This document shows positions 26,384-34,118 of a stretch of 64,000 nt of DNA, one piece after another. The notes beneath the pieces are model-generated. The model saw only the letters and a list, made by a program, of their open reading frames with translations, did not search any database and was not told the origin of the DNA. Position numbers and translations under genes: made by a program. The DNA is from Actinomycetes bacterium. Lineage in GTDB: Bacteria; Actinomycetota; Actinomycetes; Mycobacteriales; Mycobacteriaceae. The stretch covers positions 51,269-115,268 of the forward strand of contig JAEXZY010000001.1 of NCBI GenBank assembly GCA_023404955.1, read 5' to 3'. Every line of letters starts with the position of its first letter. The first letter of the stretch is position 1.

Positions 26384-26937
26384 ACCTGCGGCCCCTGCGC
26401 CCGCAGGTCGTCGACCTCGCGCATCGCGTCACGCAGCTTGCCCAGCCATTCGTCGGCGTGCTCGCCCACCAGGCGTACCGACCACGCCAGTGCATCGGAG
26501 CGCGACCGCGCCACCCCGGCGTCGACCAGCGTGTCGAGCACCTGACGTTCCGTCTGGCGAAGACGTGTCATCACTGGAACGGCCATGTGGGTGAACAGGA
26601 TTCGCTCATCGCCGACCGTGACGCCCCACGAGACCTTGCGCGCGTAGCGCGCCTCGGCTTCGTCGGCGATGTGCATGCGCTCGGCGCGGGTCTGCTCACG
26701 GAAGCGCGCCGCCCGCCCGGAAGCCCTGGCTTCGCTCTCGGGGTTCTCTCCCTCGCCGTCGGGAAGTCGTCCGATGACGGTGATCTCTTCGCGGTCGACG
26801 ATGACCTCGGGGTCGCCGGCGAACCACTCCTCGGGCAGTCGTCCACCGAACCATTCGGCGGCGTCTCGGGCATCGGGTTGATCGGCCTGCTGCCAACCTC
26901 CGGAGCGGCCGGCCCTCTTGTGTGGATGGTGTCTCAT
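26380..26937 (-). CDS. Hypothetical protein, 185 aa, with C-terminal helical domain
   Basis: Read from ATG 26937 (MRHHPHKRAG). I do not recognise the family. The N-terminal half is charged and includes AAEWFGGRLPEEWF, then a likely beta region (EVIVDREEITVIGRLP) and an arginine/glutamate-rich helix. The C-terminal half, TERQVLDTLVDAGVARSRSD followed by ALAWSVRLVGEH, resembles the helical part of ribbon-helix-helix-type proteins. It overlaps the ABC exporter stop by 4 bp on the opposite strand. Directly at its start lies a tandem repeat (26935-26951). Confidence 0.7.
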   Translation of the reverse strand: MRHHPHKRAGRSGGWQQADQPDARDAAEWFGGRLPEEWFAGDPEVIVDREEITVIGRLPDGEGENPESEARASGRAARFREQTRAERMHIADEAEARYARKVSWGVTVGDERILFTHMAVPVMTRLRQTERQVLDTLVDAGVARSRSDALAWSVRLVGEHADEWLGKLRDAMREVDDLRAQGPQV

Positions 26938-26951
26938 GATTACATGATTAC
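26935..26951. repeat. 8-bp tandem repeat at divergent promoter
   Basis: CATGATTA occurs twice in tandem (26935-26942 and 26943-26950), overlapping the start codon of the minus-strand hypothetical gene and lying 61-77 bp upstream of the AIM24 gene. It could be an operator or spacer. Its GATTACATGATTAC core is reminiscent of the AATTACATAATTAC site upstream of the marR gene at 39.5 kb. Confidence 0.5.
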
Positions 26952-27011
26952 ACCGTTGCGAGCCCACAGGAACGGGGTTCACCGTCGGCGAACGGCACTA
27001 GGGTGATCCGC

Positions 27012-27902
27012 ATGACAGCACCCGGACAAGGCACGTGGCAGCCCGATCCCGAGGGGCGCTTCGACTATCGGTGGCACGACGGTCAGCGATGGACCGACCA
27101 GGTGTCAGCGGGTGGACAGGTGATGCGGGCGCCCCTGGGTCAGAATGCCCCGGGCCAGCAGCCGGCCGGGCCGCAGCAGCCGCCCCAGGCTCAGGTGCAG
27201 TCACAGGCTCAGCCGGTGGTCGACGGCGGATTCGCCGGTATCAGTGGCGATCTCGTCGACGGCCGGTTCAGCGAGAAGGAAGCCAAGGCGATCGGCAACC
27301 AGAACGCCAAGCTGCTGCGCGTCCGGCTGGGTGAGCCGTTCATGGCGCGGCAGGGCTCGATGGTCGCCTACCAGGGCAACGTCGACTTCTCGTTCGAAGG
27401 CGGCGGCGCGTCCCGGTTCATCAAGAAGGCGTTGACCGGTGAGGGCCTGCCGCTGATGAGATGCGCCGGCCAGGGCGACGTCTTCCTCGCCGAACGCGCC
27501 TACGACGTCCACCTGTTGAACCTGACGAACTCGGGCCTGTCCATCAGCGGCAAGAACGTGCTCGCGTTCTCCTCGAGCCTCGACTGGAACATCGAACGCG
27601 TCAAGGGCGGCAGCATGGCCACCGGCGGTCTGTTCAACACGACGCTGCGCGGCACCGGGTGGGTCGCATTGACCACCGACGGGCCGCCGGTGGTGCTCAA
27701 CGCCGCAGAGGCGCCCACCTTCGCCGACACCAATGCCGTCGTCGCCTGGTCGGCCAACCTGCAGACCCAGCTCAAGACCAGCTTCACAGCGGGCGCGCTG
27801 ATCGGGCGCGGCTCCGGCGAGGCGGTGCAGGTCTCGTTCTACGGCAACGGATTCGTGATCGTGCAGCCATCCGAAGGGGTGCAGATCACCACCGCGCAGT
27901 GA
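27012..27902 (+). CDS. AIM24-family protein with N-terminal DUF2510-like motif
   Basis: From ATG 27012, 296 residues. The first 35 residues, WQPDPEGRFDYRWHDGQRWT, are the short tryptophan-rich DUF2510 motif common in actinobacteria. A Pro/Gln-rich linker follows to about residue 75. The remainder is a beta-rich AIM24/TerD-like-sandwich domain with GSMVAYQGNVDFSFEGGG and GEGLPLMRCAGQGDVFLAE. AIM24-domain proteins have no settled bacterial function. The three bases GTG at 27003 could add three residues. Confidence 0.85.
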   Translation: MTAPGQGTWQPDPEGRFDYRWHDGQRWTDQVSAGGQVMRAPLGQNAPGQQPAGPQQPPQAQVQSQAQPVVDGGFAGISGDLVDGRFSEKEAKAIGNQNAKLLRVRLGEPFMARQGSMVAYQGNVDFSFEGGGASRFIKKALTGEGLPLMRCAGQGDVFLAERAYDVHLLNLTNSGLSISGKNVLAFSSSLDWNIERVKGGSMATGGLFNTTLRGTGWVALTTDGPPVVLNAAEAPTFADTNAVVAWSANLQTQLKTSFTAGALIGRGSGEAVQVSFYGNGFVIVQPSEGVQITTAQ

Positions 27903-27906
27903 GTCC

Positions 27907-28338
27907 TCAGAGTTCCAGCATCACCGTGACGGGGCCGTCGTTGACGAGTTCGACGGACATGTCCGCGCCGAACACGCCGGTCTGCACCTGCGCTCCGAGC
28001 GCGCGCAGCGCCTCGCAGAACGCGTCGACCAGCGGCTCGGCGACAGGCCCGGGAGCCGCAGCGTTCCAGGTGGGCCTGCGGCCCTTCGTCGTGTTGCCGT
28101 ACAGCGTGAACTGACTGACCACCAGGATCGGCGCGCCGATGTCGGCGGCGGCCTTCTCGTCGTCGAGAATCCGCAGCTGCCAGAGCTTTTCAGCCAACCG
28201 GGCGGCCTTCGGCACGTCATCGTCGTGAGTGACCCCGACCAGCGCGAGCAACCCCTGTGTGCTGGGCTGGATCTCGCCGACGACTTCCCCGGCGACAGTG
28301 ACGCGCGCCGAGGTCACCCGCTGTACGAGCAGCCGCAT
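27907..28338 (-). CDS. dtd: D-aminoacyl-tRNA deacylase
   Basis: A 143-residue DTD enzyme that hydrolyses D-amino acids and glycine mischarged on tRNA, protecting translation in the cytoplasm. It starts MRLLVQRVTSARVTV and holds the two active-site motifs: VSQFTLYG (the SQFTL pocket) and NDGPVT (the Gly-cisPro type motif reads DGPVTV near the C-terminus). Length is that of the family. It directly follows the DUF305 gene with no spacing, so it may be read through from the copper-linked promoter. Confidence 0.96.
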   Translation of the reverse strand: MRLLVQRVTSARVTVAGEVVGEIQPSTQGLLALVGVTHDDDVPKAARLAEKLWQLRILDDEKAAADIGAPILVVSQFTLYGNTTKGRRPTWNAAAPGPVAEPLVDAFCEALRALGAQVQTGVFGADMSVELVNDGPVTVMLEL

Positions 28339-28968
28339 CTAGAGCGATCCGAGGATCTGCTTCATCGTCGCGATCTCGCGCTGCTGGGTGTCGATGATGG
28401 TCTGGGCCAGCTGCTTCGCGTCTGCCGCCTCACCGTCGTCGAGTTCGGTCTGCGCCATCCGCACGGCACCTTCGTGGTGGGCGATCATGCCGGTGAGGAA
28501 CTGACGTGCCGCGTCCACGCCCTGGGCCTGCCGCAGCTGCTCGAGCTGCTGGTCGGACATCATGCCCATGCTGCTCATGTCGTGGCCCTCGTGGTTCATC
28601 GGCGCGGCCTTCCACTCGGTGAGCCACTCCTGCATGGTCGCGATCTCGGGACCCTGCGCGGCTTTGATCTGGTTGGCCAACTCCATCACGCGGGCATCGA
28701 TGCCCTGCTTGCCCAGGATGATGTCGCTCATCACGATCGCCTGCTCATGGTGGGGCACCATGCCTGCGGCGAACGACACGTCGGCATCGTTGTGGCCGGC
28801 GGCCGGATCGGCACTGTGGGTCATCGACCCGTGGTCATGGCTGCCATCGCTGTGCGCGGTGGTCGTCGTTGCGGCATTGTCCTGACCGCTGTCGGTACAT
28901 CCGCTCAGCAGCAGTACCAGGGCGGTTCCCGTAGCCGCCACCGCAGCCCTGTGGCGTGAAACCGTCAT
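28339..28968 (-). CDS. DUF305 lipoprotein, probably copper-linked
   Basis: The start is ATG 28968 (MTVSRHRAAVAATG), giving 209 residues. The signal peptide ends in LLLSGC, a lipobox. The mature protein is rich in His and Met: NDADVSFAAGMVPHHEQAIV and FLTGMIAHHEGAVRMAQTEL are the paired histidine motifs of DUF305, separated by HEGHDMSSMGMM. Such four-helix proteins bind metal, and many sit beside copper genes. It is divergent from the CopZ-like/P-ATPase pair across a CsoR/RicR-like operator, which supports a periplasmic copper role. Confidence 0.9.
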   Translation of the reverse strand: MTVSRHRAAVAATGTALVLLLSGCTDSGQDNAATTTTAHSDGSHDHGSMTHSADPAAGHNDADVSFAAGMVPHHEQAIVMSDIILGKQGIDARVMELANQIKAAQGPEIATMQEWLTEWKAAPMNHEGHDMSSMGMMSDQQLEQLRQAQGVDAARQFLTGMIAHHEGAVRMAQTELDDGEAADAKQLAQTIIDTQQREIATMKQILGSL

Positions 28969-29008
28969 GAAAAGGGACACCGTCGTCACTCCTGTCCGTA
29001 GCTTTTTA

Positions 29009-29023
29009 TACCCTAGGGGGGTA
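29009..29023. promoter_or_regulatory. CsoR/RicR-type copper operator candidate
   Basis: TACCC, five bases (TAGGG), GGGTA: an inverted repeat in the gap between the DUF305 gene and the CopZ-like gene. TACCC-N5-GGGTA-like palindromes are the recalled sites of mycobacterial RicR/CsoR copper repressors. It sits 41 bp upstream of the DUF305 start and 49 bp upstream of the CopZ-like start, so one repressor could control both directions. No csoR-like gene is in this window. Confidence 0.7.
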
Positions 29024-29071
29024 TGGTACACATGTCGGGCGGGTGCATTGGCCGCCCCGGAGAGGATTCCC

Positions 29072-29278
29072 ATGAGCACCACCACGATCGCTGTCGAGGG
29101 TATGACGTGTGCCGGTTGCGCCTCTTCGGTGCGCGCTGAGCTGTCGCAGCTGCCCGGCGTATCCGACGTCAGCATCGACCTCGCCGGCGGCACGGTCACG
29201 ATCGCCAGCACTGGGCCCGTAGACCCCGACGCCGTGCGCGCCGCCGTCGAAGAGGCCGGCTACGAACTGGCGAGCTGA
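29072..29278 (+). CDS. CopZ-like heavy-metal-associated (HMA) chaperone
   Basis: A 68-residue protein from ATG 29072 with the HMA fold. The metal motif is GMTCAGCASSV, and the C-terminal EEAGYEL is also typical. It should bind Cu(I) in the cytoplasm and pass it to the P-type ATPase encoded one base downstream. Expression is expected to depend on the operator at 29009-29023. The ORF extends upstream through the operator but that reading is not credible. Confidence 0.93.
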   Translation: MSTTTIAVEGMTCAGCASSVRAELSQLPGVSDVSIDLAGGTVTIASTGPVDPDAVRAAVEEAGYELAS

Positions 29279-29279
29279 C

Positions 29280-31505
29280 ATGTCGACGCCGATGATGACG
29301 TCGCTGGAATTGTCGATCGACGGCATGACCTGCGCGTCGTGCGCTGCGCGCGTGGAGAAGAAGCTGAACAAACTCGACGGCGTCGCTGCGACGGTCAACT
29401 TCGCCACCGAGAAAGCGCGCGTCGAATACGACGGGCACGTCACGACCGACCAACTGCTCGCCGCGGTGGAAGCCGCCGGCTATCACGCCTCACTCCCCCA
29501 GCAAGCACCAGCAGAACCGGCGTCGGAGGATTCCGCTGCCGCGCTGCGGCGCCGCCTACTGATCTGCCTGGCCCTGTCGATACCGGTCATCGCCCTGGCG
29601 ATGATGCCGGCCTGGCAGTTCACCTACTGGCAGTGGCTGTCGCTGACGCTGGCGGCGCCCGTCGTGGTCTGGGGCGGCTGGCCGTTCCACATCGCAACAT
29701 GGACGAATCTGCGGCACCGCGCCGTGACGATGGACACGCTGATCTCGATCGGGACGCTCTCGGCGTTCGGATGGTCGATCTACGCGCTGTTCTGGGGTCA
29801 CGCGGGGATGCCGGGGATGACGCATCCCTTCGCGTTGACGATCGCGCGCACCGACGGCAGCGGAAACATCTACCTGGAAGCCGCGGCCGGGGTGACCACC
29901 TTCCTGATCGCGGGGCGCTACCTCGAGGCGCGAGCCAAGCGACAGGCCGGTGCGGCGCTGCGCACTCTGCTCGACATGGGCGCCAAAGACGTGTCTGTGC
30001 GCAGAGACGGTGCCGAGCGTCGCATTCCGATCGAGCAGCTGCGTGTCGGCGACGACTTCGTGGTACGGCCCGGCGAGAAGATCGCCGCGGACGGCGTTGT
30101 GCTGGAGGGTAATTCCGCGGTCGACGCGTCGATGCTGACCGGCGAATCGGTACCGGTGGACGTCCATCCCGGCGACGAGGTCGTCGGGGCGACGGTCAAC
30201 GTCGACGGGTTGCTGATCGTGCGCGCACGACGGGTGGGCGCGGATACCCAGCTCGCGCAGATGGCTCGCTTGGTCGAGAACGCGCAGAACGGCAAGGCAT
30301 CGGCGCAGCGCCTGGCCGACCGGATCTCGGCCGTGTTCGTGCCCGTCGTGATCGGATTGGCCGTTGCGACACTGGGATTCTGGTTGGCCGTCGGAGCATC
30401 GGCCGCCGCCGCCTTCACCGCCGCGGTGGCCGTGCTGATCATCGCGTGCCCGTGCGCACTGGGGCTGGCGACGCCGACCGCGCTGATGGTGGGCACCGGA
30501 CGCGGTGCACAGCTGGGCATCCTGATCAAGGGTCCGGAGGTGCTGGAGTCGACGCGGCGGGTCGACACGGTGATCGTCGACAAGACCGGGACAGTGACGA
30601 CGGGGACGATGACGATGACGGGCGTCATCGCCTCCGAGAGTGAGCAACCGGACGAGGTGTTGCGGATCGCCGGAGCGGTCGAAGCCGCGTCCGAGCATCC
30701 GATCGCGAGGGCGATCAGCGGCGGTGCCCGCGACAAACTGGGCGATCTGCCCTCGGTCACGTCGTTCGAGAATCTGCGCGGCCTCGGTGTCCGGGGCGTT
30801 GTCGACGATCGGACCGTGCTGCTCGGCCGGCCTCGACTTTTCGACGAGCAGGGCTTTCAGGTTGCGACGGATGTCCGCACTGCGGTGCAGCATGCCGAAA
30901 CCGACGGACACACCGCTGTCGTCGTGGGCTGGGACGGTCGGGCGCGCGGCGTGCTGACCGTGGCCGATACGGTGAAAGAGACGTCTGCTGAGGCGGTTTC
31001 GCTGCTCAAAGAGCTCGGTCTGACACCGATCATGGTGACCGGCGACAACGAAACGGTCGCCCGCGCCGTGGCCGCCCAAGTCGGCATCGAGCAGGTGATC
31101 GCCGGTGTGCTGCCACAGGAGAAGGTGGACACCGTGATCCGATTGCAGCGCGAGGGCAAGGTCGTCGCGATGGTGGGCGACGGCGTCAACGACGCAGCCG
31201 CACTGGCGCAGGCCGACCTCGGTTTGGCCATGGGCAGCGGTACCGACGTGGCGATCGAGGCCAGCGATCTGACGCTGGTGCGCGATGACCTGAGAGCCGT
31301 ACCCGACGCGATTCGCCTGTCCCGCCGGACCCTGAGCATCATCAAGGGCAACCTGTTCTGGGCGTTCGCCTACAACGTCGCGGCGCTGCCGCTCGCGGCA
31401 GCTGGCCTATTGAATCCGATGATCGCCGGAGCGGCAATGGCTTTCAGCTCGGTGTTCGTGGTGACCAACAGCCTGCGGCTGCGGGGGTTCACTCCCGCGC
31501 GCTGA
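29280..31505 (+). CDS. Cu(I)-exporting P1B-type ATPase
   Basis: A 741-residue P-type ATPase. The N-terminal HMA domain has GMTCASCAARV. It is followed by the membrane domain, an actuator motif MLTGESVPVD, the transport-site motif IIACPCALGLATP (CPC), the phosphorylation site DKTGTVTTG, the SEHPIA nucleotide motif, and MVGDGVNDAAALAQADLG. These define Cu(I)/Ag(I) exporters (CopA/CtpA/CtpV type). It should pump copper out of the cytoplasm using metal from the preceding CopZ-like chaperone. I give no symbol because the ctp paralog cannot be told by eye. Confidence 0.95.
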   Translation: MSTPMMTSLELSIDGMTCASCAARVEKKLNKLDGVAATVNFATEKARVEYDGHVTTDQLLAAVEAAGYHASLPQQAPAEPASEDSAAALRRRLLICLALSIPVIALAMMPAWQFTYWQWLSLTLAAPVVVWGGWPFHIATWTNLRHRAVTMDTLISIGTLSAFGWSIYALFWGHAGMPGMTHPFALTIARTDGSGNIYLEAAAGVTTFLIAGRYLEARAKRQAGAALRTLLDMGAKDVSVRRDGAERRIPIEQLRVGDDFVVRPGEKIAADGVVLEGNSAVDASMLTGESVPVDVHPGDEVVGATVNVDGLLIVRARRVGADTQLAQMARLVENAQNGKASAQRLADRISAVFVPVVIGLAVATLGFWLAVGASAAAAFTAAVAVLIIACPCALGLATPTALMVGTGRGAQLGILIKGPEVLESTRRVDTVIVDKTGTVTTGTMTMTGVIASESEQPDEVLRIAGAVEAASEHPIARAISGGARDKLGDLPSVTSFENLRGLGVRGVVDDRTVLLGRPRLFDEQGFQVATDVRTAVQHAETDGHTAVVVGWDGRARGVLTVADTVKETSAEAVSLLKELGLTPIMVTGDNETVARAVAAQVGIEQVIAGVLPQEKVDTVIRLQREGKVVAMVGDGVNDAAALAQADLGLAMGSGTDVAIEASDLTLVRDDLRAVPDAIRLSRRTLSIIKGNLFWAFAYNVAALPLAAAGLLNPMIAGAAMAFSSVFVVTNSLRLRGFTPAR

Positions 31506-31519
31506 TCAGCACGCTGATC
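31504..31519. terminator. Weak hairpin after P-type ATPase gene
   Basis: GATCAGC, AC, GCTGATC: a near-perfect inverted repeat straddling the ATPase stop codon, before a convergent gene. It has a short loop and no T-run, so a terminator role is only possible. Confidence 0.35.
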
Positions 31520-31540
31520 CGGCAACGTGGCCAGTGCTGC

Positions 31541-32668
31541 TCACTCCTCGTCCGGCTCCGCCCGGCGCGCCCGGAACAGCTTCACGTCGGCCTTGAAGCC
31601 CTTCAGGTGTCGCGCACCCGCGAAGGACCATGTGAACCGCTCGTCGTCGCCGATCGCCTCTCGGGCACTCTCGGCCACCAGCACCGAACCCGGCCGGGCC
31701 GCGCCGGTGACGCGAGCGGCCAGATTCACCGGGCTGCCGAACCAGTCCCCCTCGCGACTCACCGCCATCCCGGTGGCCAGCCCGACGCGCAGCCGCGGGA
31801 AATCCCCGTCGTCGTCGGTCGAGTCGACCAGACGGAGCACCGCCTCCAGCAGCGGCACCGGCTCGGGACTGACCAACATCACCTCGTCGCCGATGGTCTT
31901 GATGAAGCGGACCGGCGCCACCGCGACCTCACGCGTCAGATCAGCCAGGCGCTGTGCCAACCGCTCGAGATCCTGGGGCGGCAGCGCCTCACCGAGTTTG
32001 GTGAATCCCACAAGATCCGCGAACGCGATCGTGACCTCCCTCGCCCCCGGCAGATGTTGACCCTCCGCGCGTTCTGTCGCATTGACAGCTTCCGTTTCGA
32101 TCGCATGCCTCAGCTGCAGCAGCAGCACGTCCTGGATCAGCGGTCCGAGCAGCGGCGCCAATTCGGAGACCAGCTTCTCCGACGCCTGCGCGATCTCCAA
32201 TTCCGTTGCGGCCGGACGTAACACAGCCGCCAGCGCCGCATAACGCATCGCTTCGGCCGCCCGCGCCACCCCGTCGCCGAGAAGCCGGGTGATCTGCACC
32301 AGCTCGTCGGCGTCAATGCCCGCGGCCAGAAAGTCACGGGTGAACTTCGCGGCCTCGGCGTCGGCGCGCAGCAGCACCGCAGCGTCGGGATCCTCGATGC
32401 GCGGCAGCCCCATCGCTCGCTGAATCCGCTCGAACAACGCGAGATCGACGTCGTACTTCTCGGCCGCCTCGCGCGCCGACACGTAGACACCGTCGTCGCC
32501 GATCACCCGTCGTGACGCGAGCAAGATCGGCGACGTGCTGGCCCGGATCTGCTCCACGCTGACCCCGCGCTCCAACAGCCACGGAATCAGCTCCGCCCGC
32601 TCGGCGCGCGCATCGCCCTCGAGCCCGTCGAGCAGCCCGCTTGCCTCCACATCGACGTCATCGGCCAC
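31541..32668 (-). CDS. Class III adenylyl cyclase with N-terminal regulatory domain (Rv1264-like)
   Basis: A 375-residue soluble protein. The N-terminal helical domain (about residues 1-195, VSAREAAEKYDVDLALFERI) resembles the pH-sensing autoinhibitory module of M. tuberculosis Rv1264. The C-terminal catalytic domain has the first metal aspartate in VTIAFADLVGFTKLGE, the second in TIGDEVMLVSP, and the transition-state region SPVNLAARVTGAA. It should make cAMP. Position also fits Rv1264. It is divergent from the glycosylase-like gene, with 32 bp between the starts. Confidence 0.93.
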   Translation of the reverse strand: MADDVDVEASGLLDGLEGDARAERAELIPWLLERGVSVEQIRASTSPILLASRRVIGDDGVYVSAREAAEKYDVDLALFERIQRAMGLPRIEDPDAAVLLRADAEAAKFTRDFLAAGIDADELVQITRLLGDGVARAAEAMRYAALAAVLRPAATELEIAQASEKLVSELAPLLGPLIQDVLLLQLRHAIETEAVNATERAEGQHLPGAREVTIAFADLVGFTKLGEALPPQDLERLAQRLADLTREVAVAPVRFIKTIGDEVMLVSPEPVPLLEAVLRLVDSTDDDGDFPRLRVGLATGMAVSREGDWFGSPVNLAARVTGAARPGSVLVAESAREAIGDDERFTWSFAGARHLKGFKADVKLFRARRAEPDEE

Positions 32669-32700
32669 GCGCTCAACCTACCGTGCGCTACACAGGACGC

Positions 32701-33213
32701 ATGGCTTCTCCGACCGTGTACAGCTTCGCCCCGCTCGTCGGTGAGGGCGCCGGCGTGTTGATACTCGGCAACATGCCTGGCGTCGTGTCGCTGGAGCAGC
32801 ACCGGTACTACGCCCATCCGCGCAACGCGTTCTGGCGAATCACCGCCGCACTCTTCGGATTCGACGCGCTGGCACCCTACGAGGAGCGCGTCCGCCGGCT
32901 CACCGATGCCGGGGTGGCCGTGTGGGACGTGCTGGCGTCGTGTCGCCGACCCGGCAGCCTCGACGCGTCGGTCGAGCCGGCCAGCATGGTGGCCAACAAT
33001 TTCGACGCATTTTTCGCCGCGCACCCCACCATCGAGCGGGTGTACTTCAACGGCGCGGCCGCGGCGAGGAACTATCAGCGCCTGGTCCGCACAGCACCGT
33101 CCCTACCCGCCGTGCGGCTGCCGTCCACCAGCCCCGCGCACACCGCACCGTTCGAGACGAAGCTGGCTGCGTGGCGTCACATCGTTGAGCCGATTCCACA
33201 GCCGCTACCGTGA
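32701..33213 (+). CDS. Uracil/hypoxanthine-DNA glycosylase-like protein
   Basis: A 170-residue UDG-fold protein from ATG 32701. Motifs are ILGNMPGVVS (motif 1, GNMPG), HPRNAFWRI, YFNGAAAARNY and a late STSPAHTAPF. These match the family 6 hypoxanthine-DNA glycosylase/DNA-deoxyinosine glycosylase group, which removes deaminated bases. A second glycosylase (udgB) lies 2 kb away. The upstream ORF extension overlaps the cyclase gene and is dropped. Confidence 0.85.
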   Translation: MASPTVYSFAPLVGEGAGVLILGNMPGVVSLEQHRYYAHPRNAFWRITAALFGFDALAPYEERVRRLTDAGVAVWDVLASCRRPGSLDASVEPASMVANNFDAFFAAHPTIERVYFNGAAAARNYQRLVRTAPSLPAVRLPSTSPAHTAPFETKLAAWRHIVEPIPQPLP

Positions 33214-33217
33214 GGGA

Positions 33218-33655
33218 ATGTCCTGCGTCTTCTGCGCCATCGTCACCGGCGAGGCCCCGGCCATCACGATCCACGAGGACGACGACCTGCTGGCGATTCT
33301 CGACATCCGCCCGTTCACCCGTGGCCACACCCTGGTGATACCGAAACGGCACACCGTCGACCTGACCGATACCCCGCCGGCGACGGTGGCCTCGATGGTG
33401 ACGCTGGGGCAGCGCATCGCCAGGGCTGCGCGGGCCTCCGGCCTGCACGCCGACGGCAACAACATCGCGATCAACGACGGCAAGGCGGCCTTCCAGACGG
33501 TGTTCCACATCCACCTGCACGTGGTGCCGCGCCACGACGGCGACAAGCTGTCCTTCGCCAAGGGATTGCTGCTTCGCCGCGACGGCGACCGGGAGCAGAC
33601 CGGACGACTGCTGCGCGAGGCTCTGGCGCAGATCGACGCCGCCGAGTTGGATTGA
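33218..33655 (+). CDS. HIT-family nucleotide-binding hydrolase (Rv1262c-like)
   Basis: A 145-residue HIT protein from ATG 33218. It starts MSCVFCAIVTGEAPA and carries the histidine triad FHIHLHVVPR, with HxHxH. These enzymes hydrolyse nucleotide phosphoramidates such as AMP-lysine. It is four bases after the glycosylase-like gene and 4 bp before the Ddn-like gene, so all three form one transcript. Order and size fit Rv1262c. Confidence 0.94.
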   Translation: MSCVFCAIVTGEAPAITIHEDDDLLAILDIRPFTRGHTLVIPKRHTVDLTDTPPATVASMVTLGQRIARAARASGLHADGNNIAINDGKAAFQTVFHIHLHVVPRHDGDKLSFAKGLLLRRDGDREQTGRLLREALAQIDAAELD

Positions 33656-33659
33656 GCAG

Positions 33660-34118
33660 ATGAACATCGCCCTCTGGCTCGAGCAGAACGTCGGCGTCCG
33701 GCTGCTGATGCTGCACGATTCCCTCTACAAGCGCACCGACGGCCGTATCGGCCATCGCATTCCGCTGCCCGGAGTGCCGCCGAGCCTGCTGCTGCACACC
33801 ATCGGCGCGAAGACCGGTCAGCACCGCACCAATACGCTGTCGTACTTCCCCGACGGCGGGCACTATTACGTCGTCGCCTCCAAAGGCGGCGATCCCCGTG
33901 CGCCCGGTTGGTACCACAACCTCAAGGCGAACCCGGACGTCGAGATCAACCTCGGGCCGAAGAAGGTGGCGGTGACAGCGACGCCGGTGCTCGCCGACGA
34001 TCCGGACTATCCGCGACTGTGGGAGCTGGTCAACCGGGACAACAGCAATCGCTACAACGGCTACCAGCGCCGCACCAGCCGCAAGATCCCCCTGGTTCGG
34101 CTCACCCCGAAGGGTTAG
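33660..34118 (+). CDS. Ddn-like F420-dependent quinone/nitro-reductase (Rv1261c-like)
   Basis: A 152-residue split-barrel protein of the deazaflavin (F420)-dependent nitroreductase family. Motifs are LLLHTIGAKTGQHRTN, YYVVASKGGDPRAPGWYHN and LKANPDVEINLG. These are the F420-binding and substrate residues of Ddn/FQR proteins that reduce quinones. It probably acts at the cytoplasmic side of the membrane. It overlaps the convergent LLM gene by 4 bp. Order fits Rv1261c. Confidence 0.93.
   Translation: MNIALWLEQNVGVRLLMLHDSLYKRTDGRIGHRIPLPGVPPSLLLHTIGAKTGQHRTNTLSYFPDGGHYYVVASKGGDPRAPGWYHNLKANPDVEINLGPKKVAVTATPVLADDPDYPRLWELVNRDNSNRYNGYQRRTSRKIPLVRLTPKG

Noticed and set aside
27782..27800. Another TCACAGC-type box in the AIM24 gene
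   Set aside because: The second half does not match and it is in the middle of a coding region, with no start nearby.
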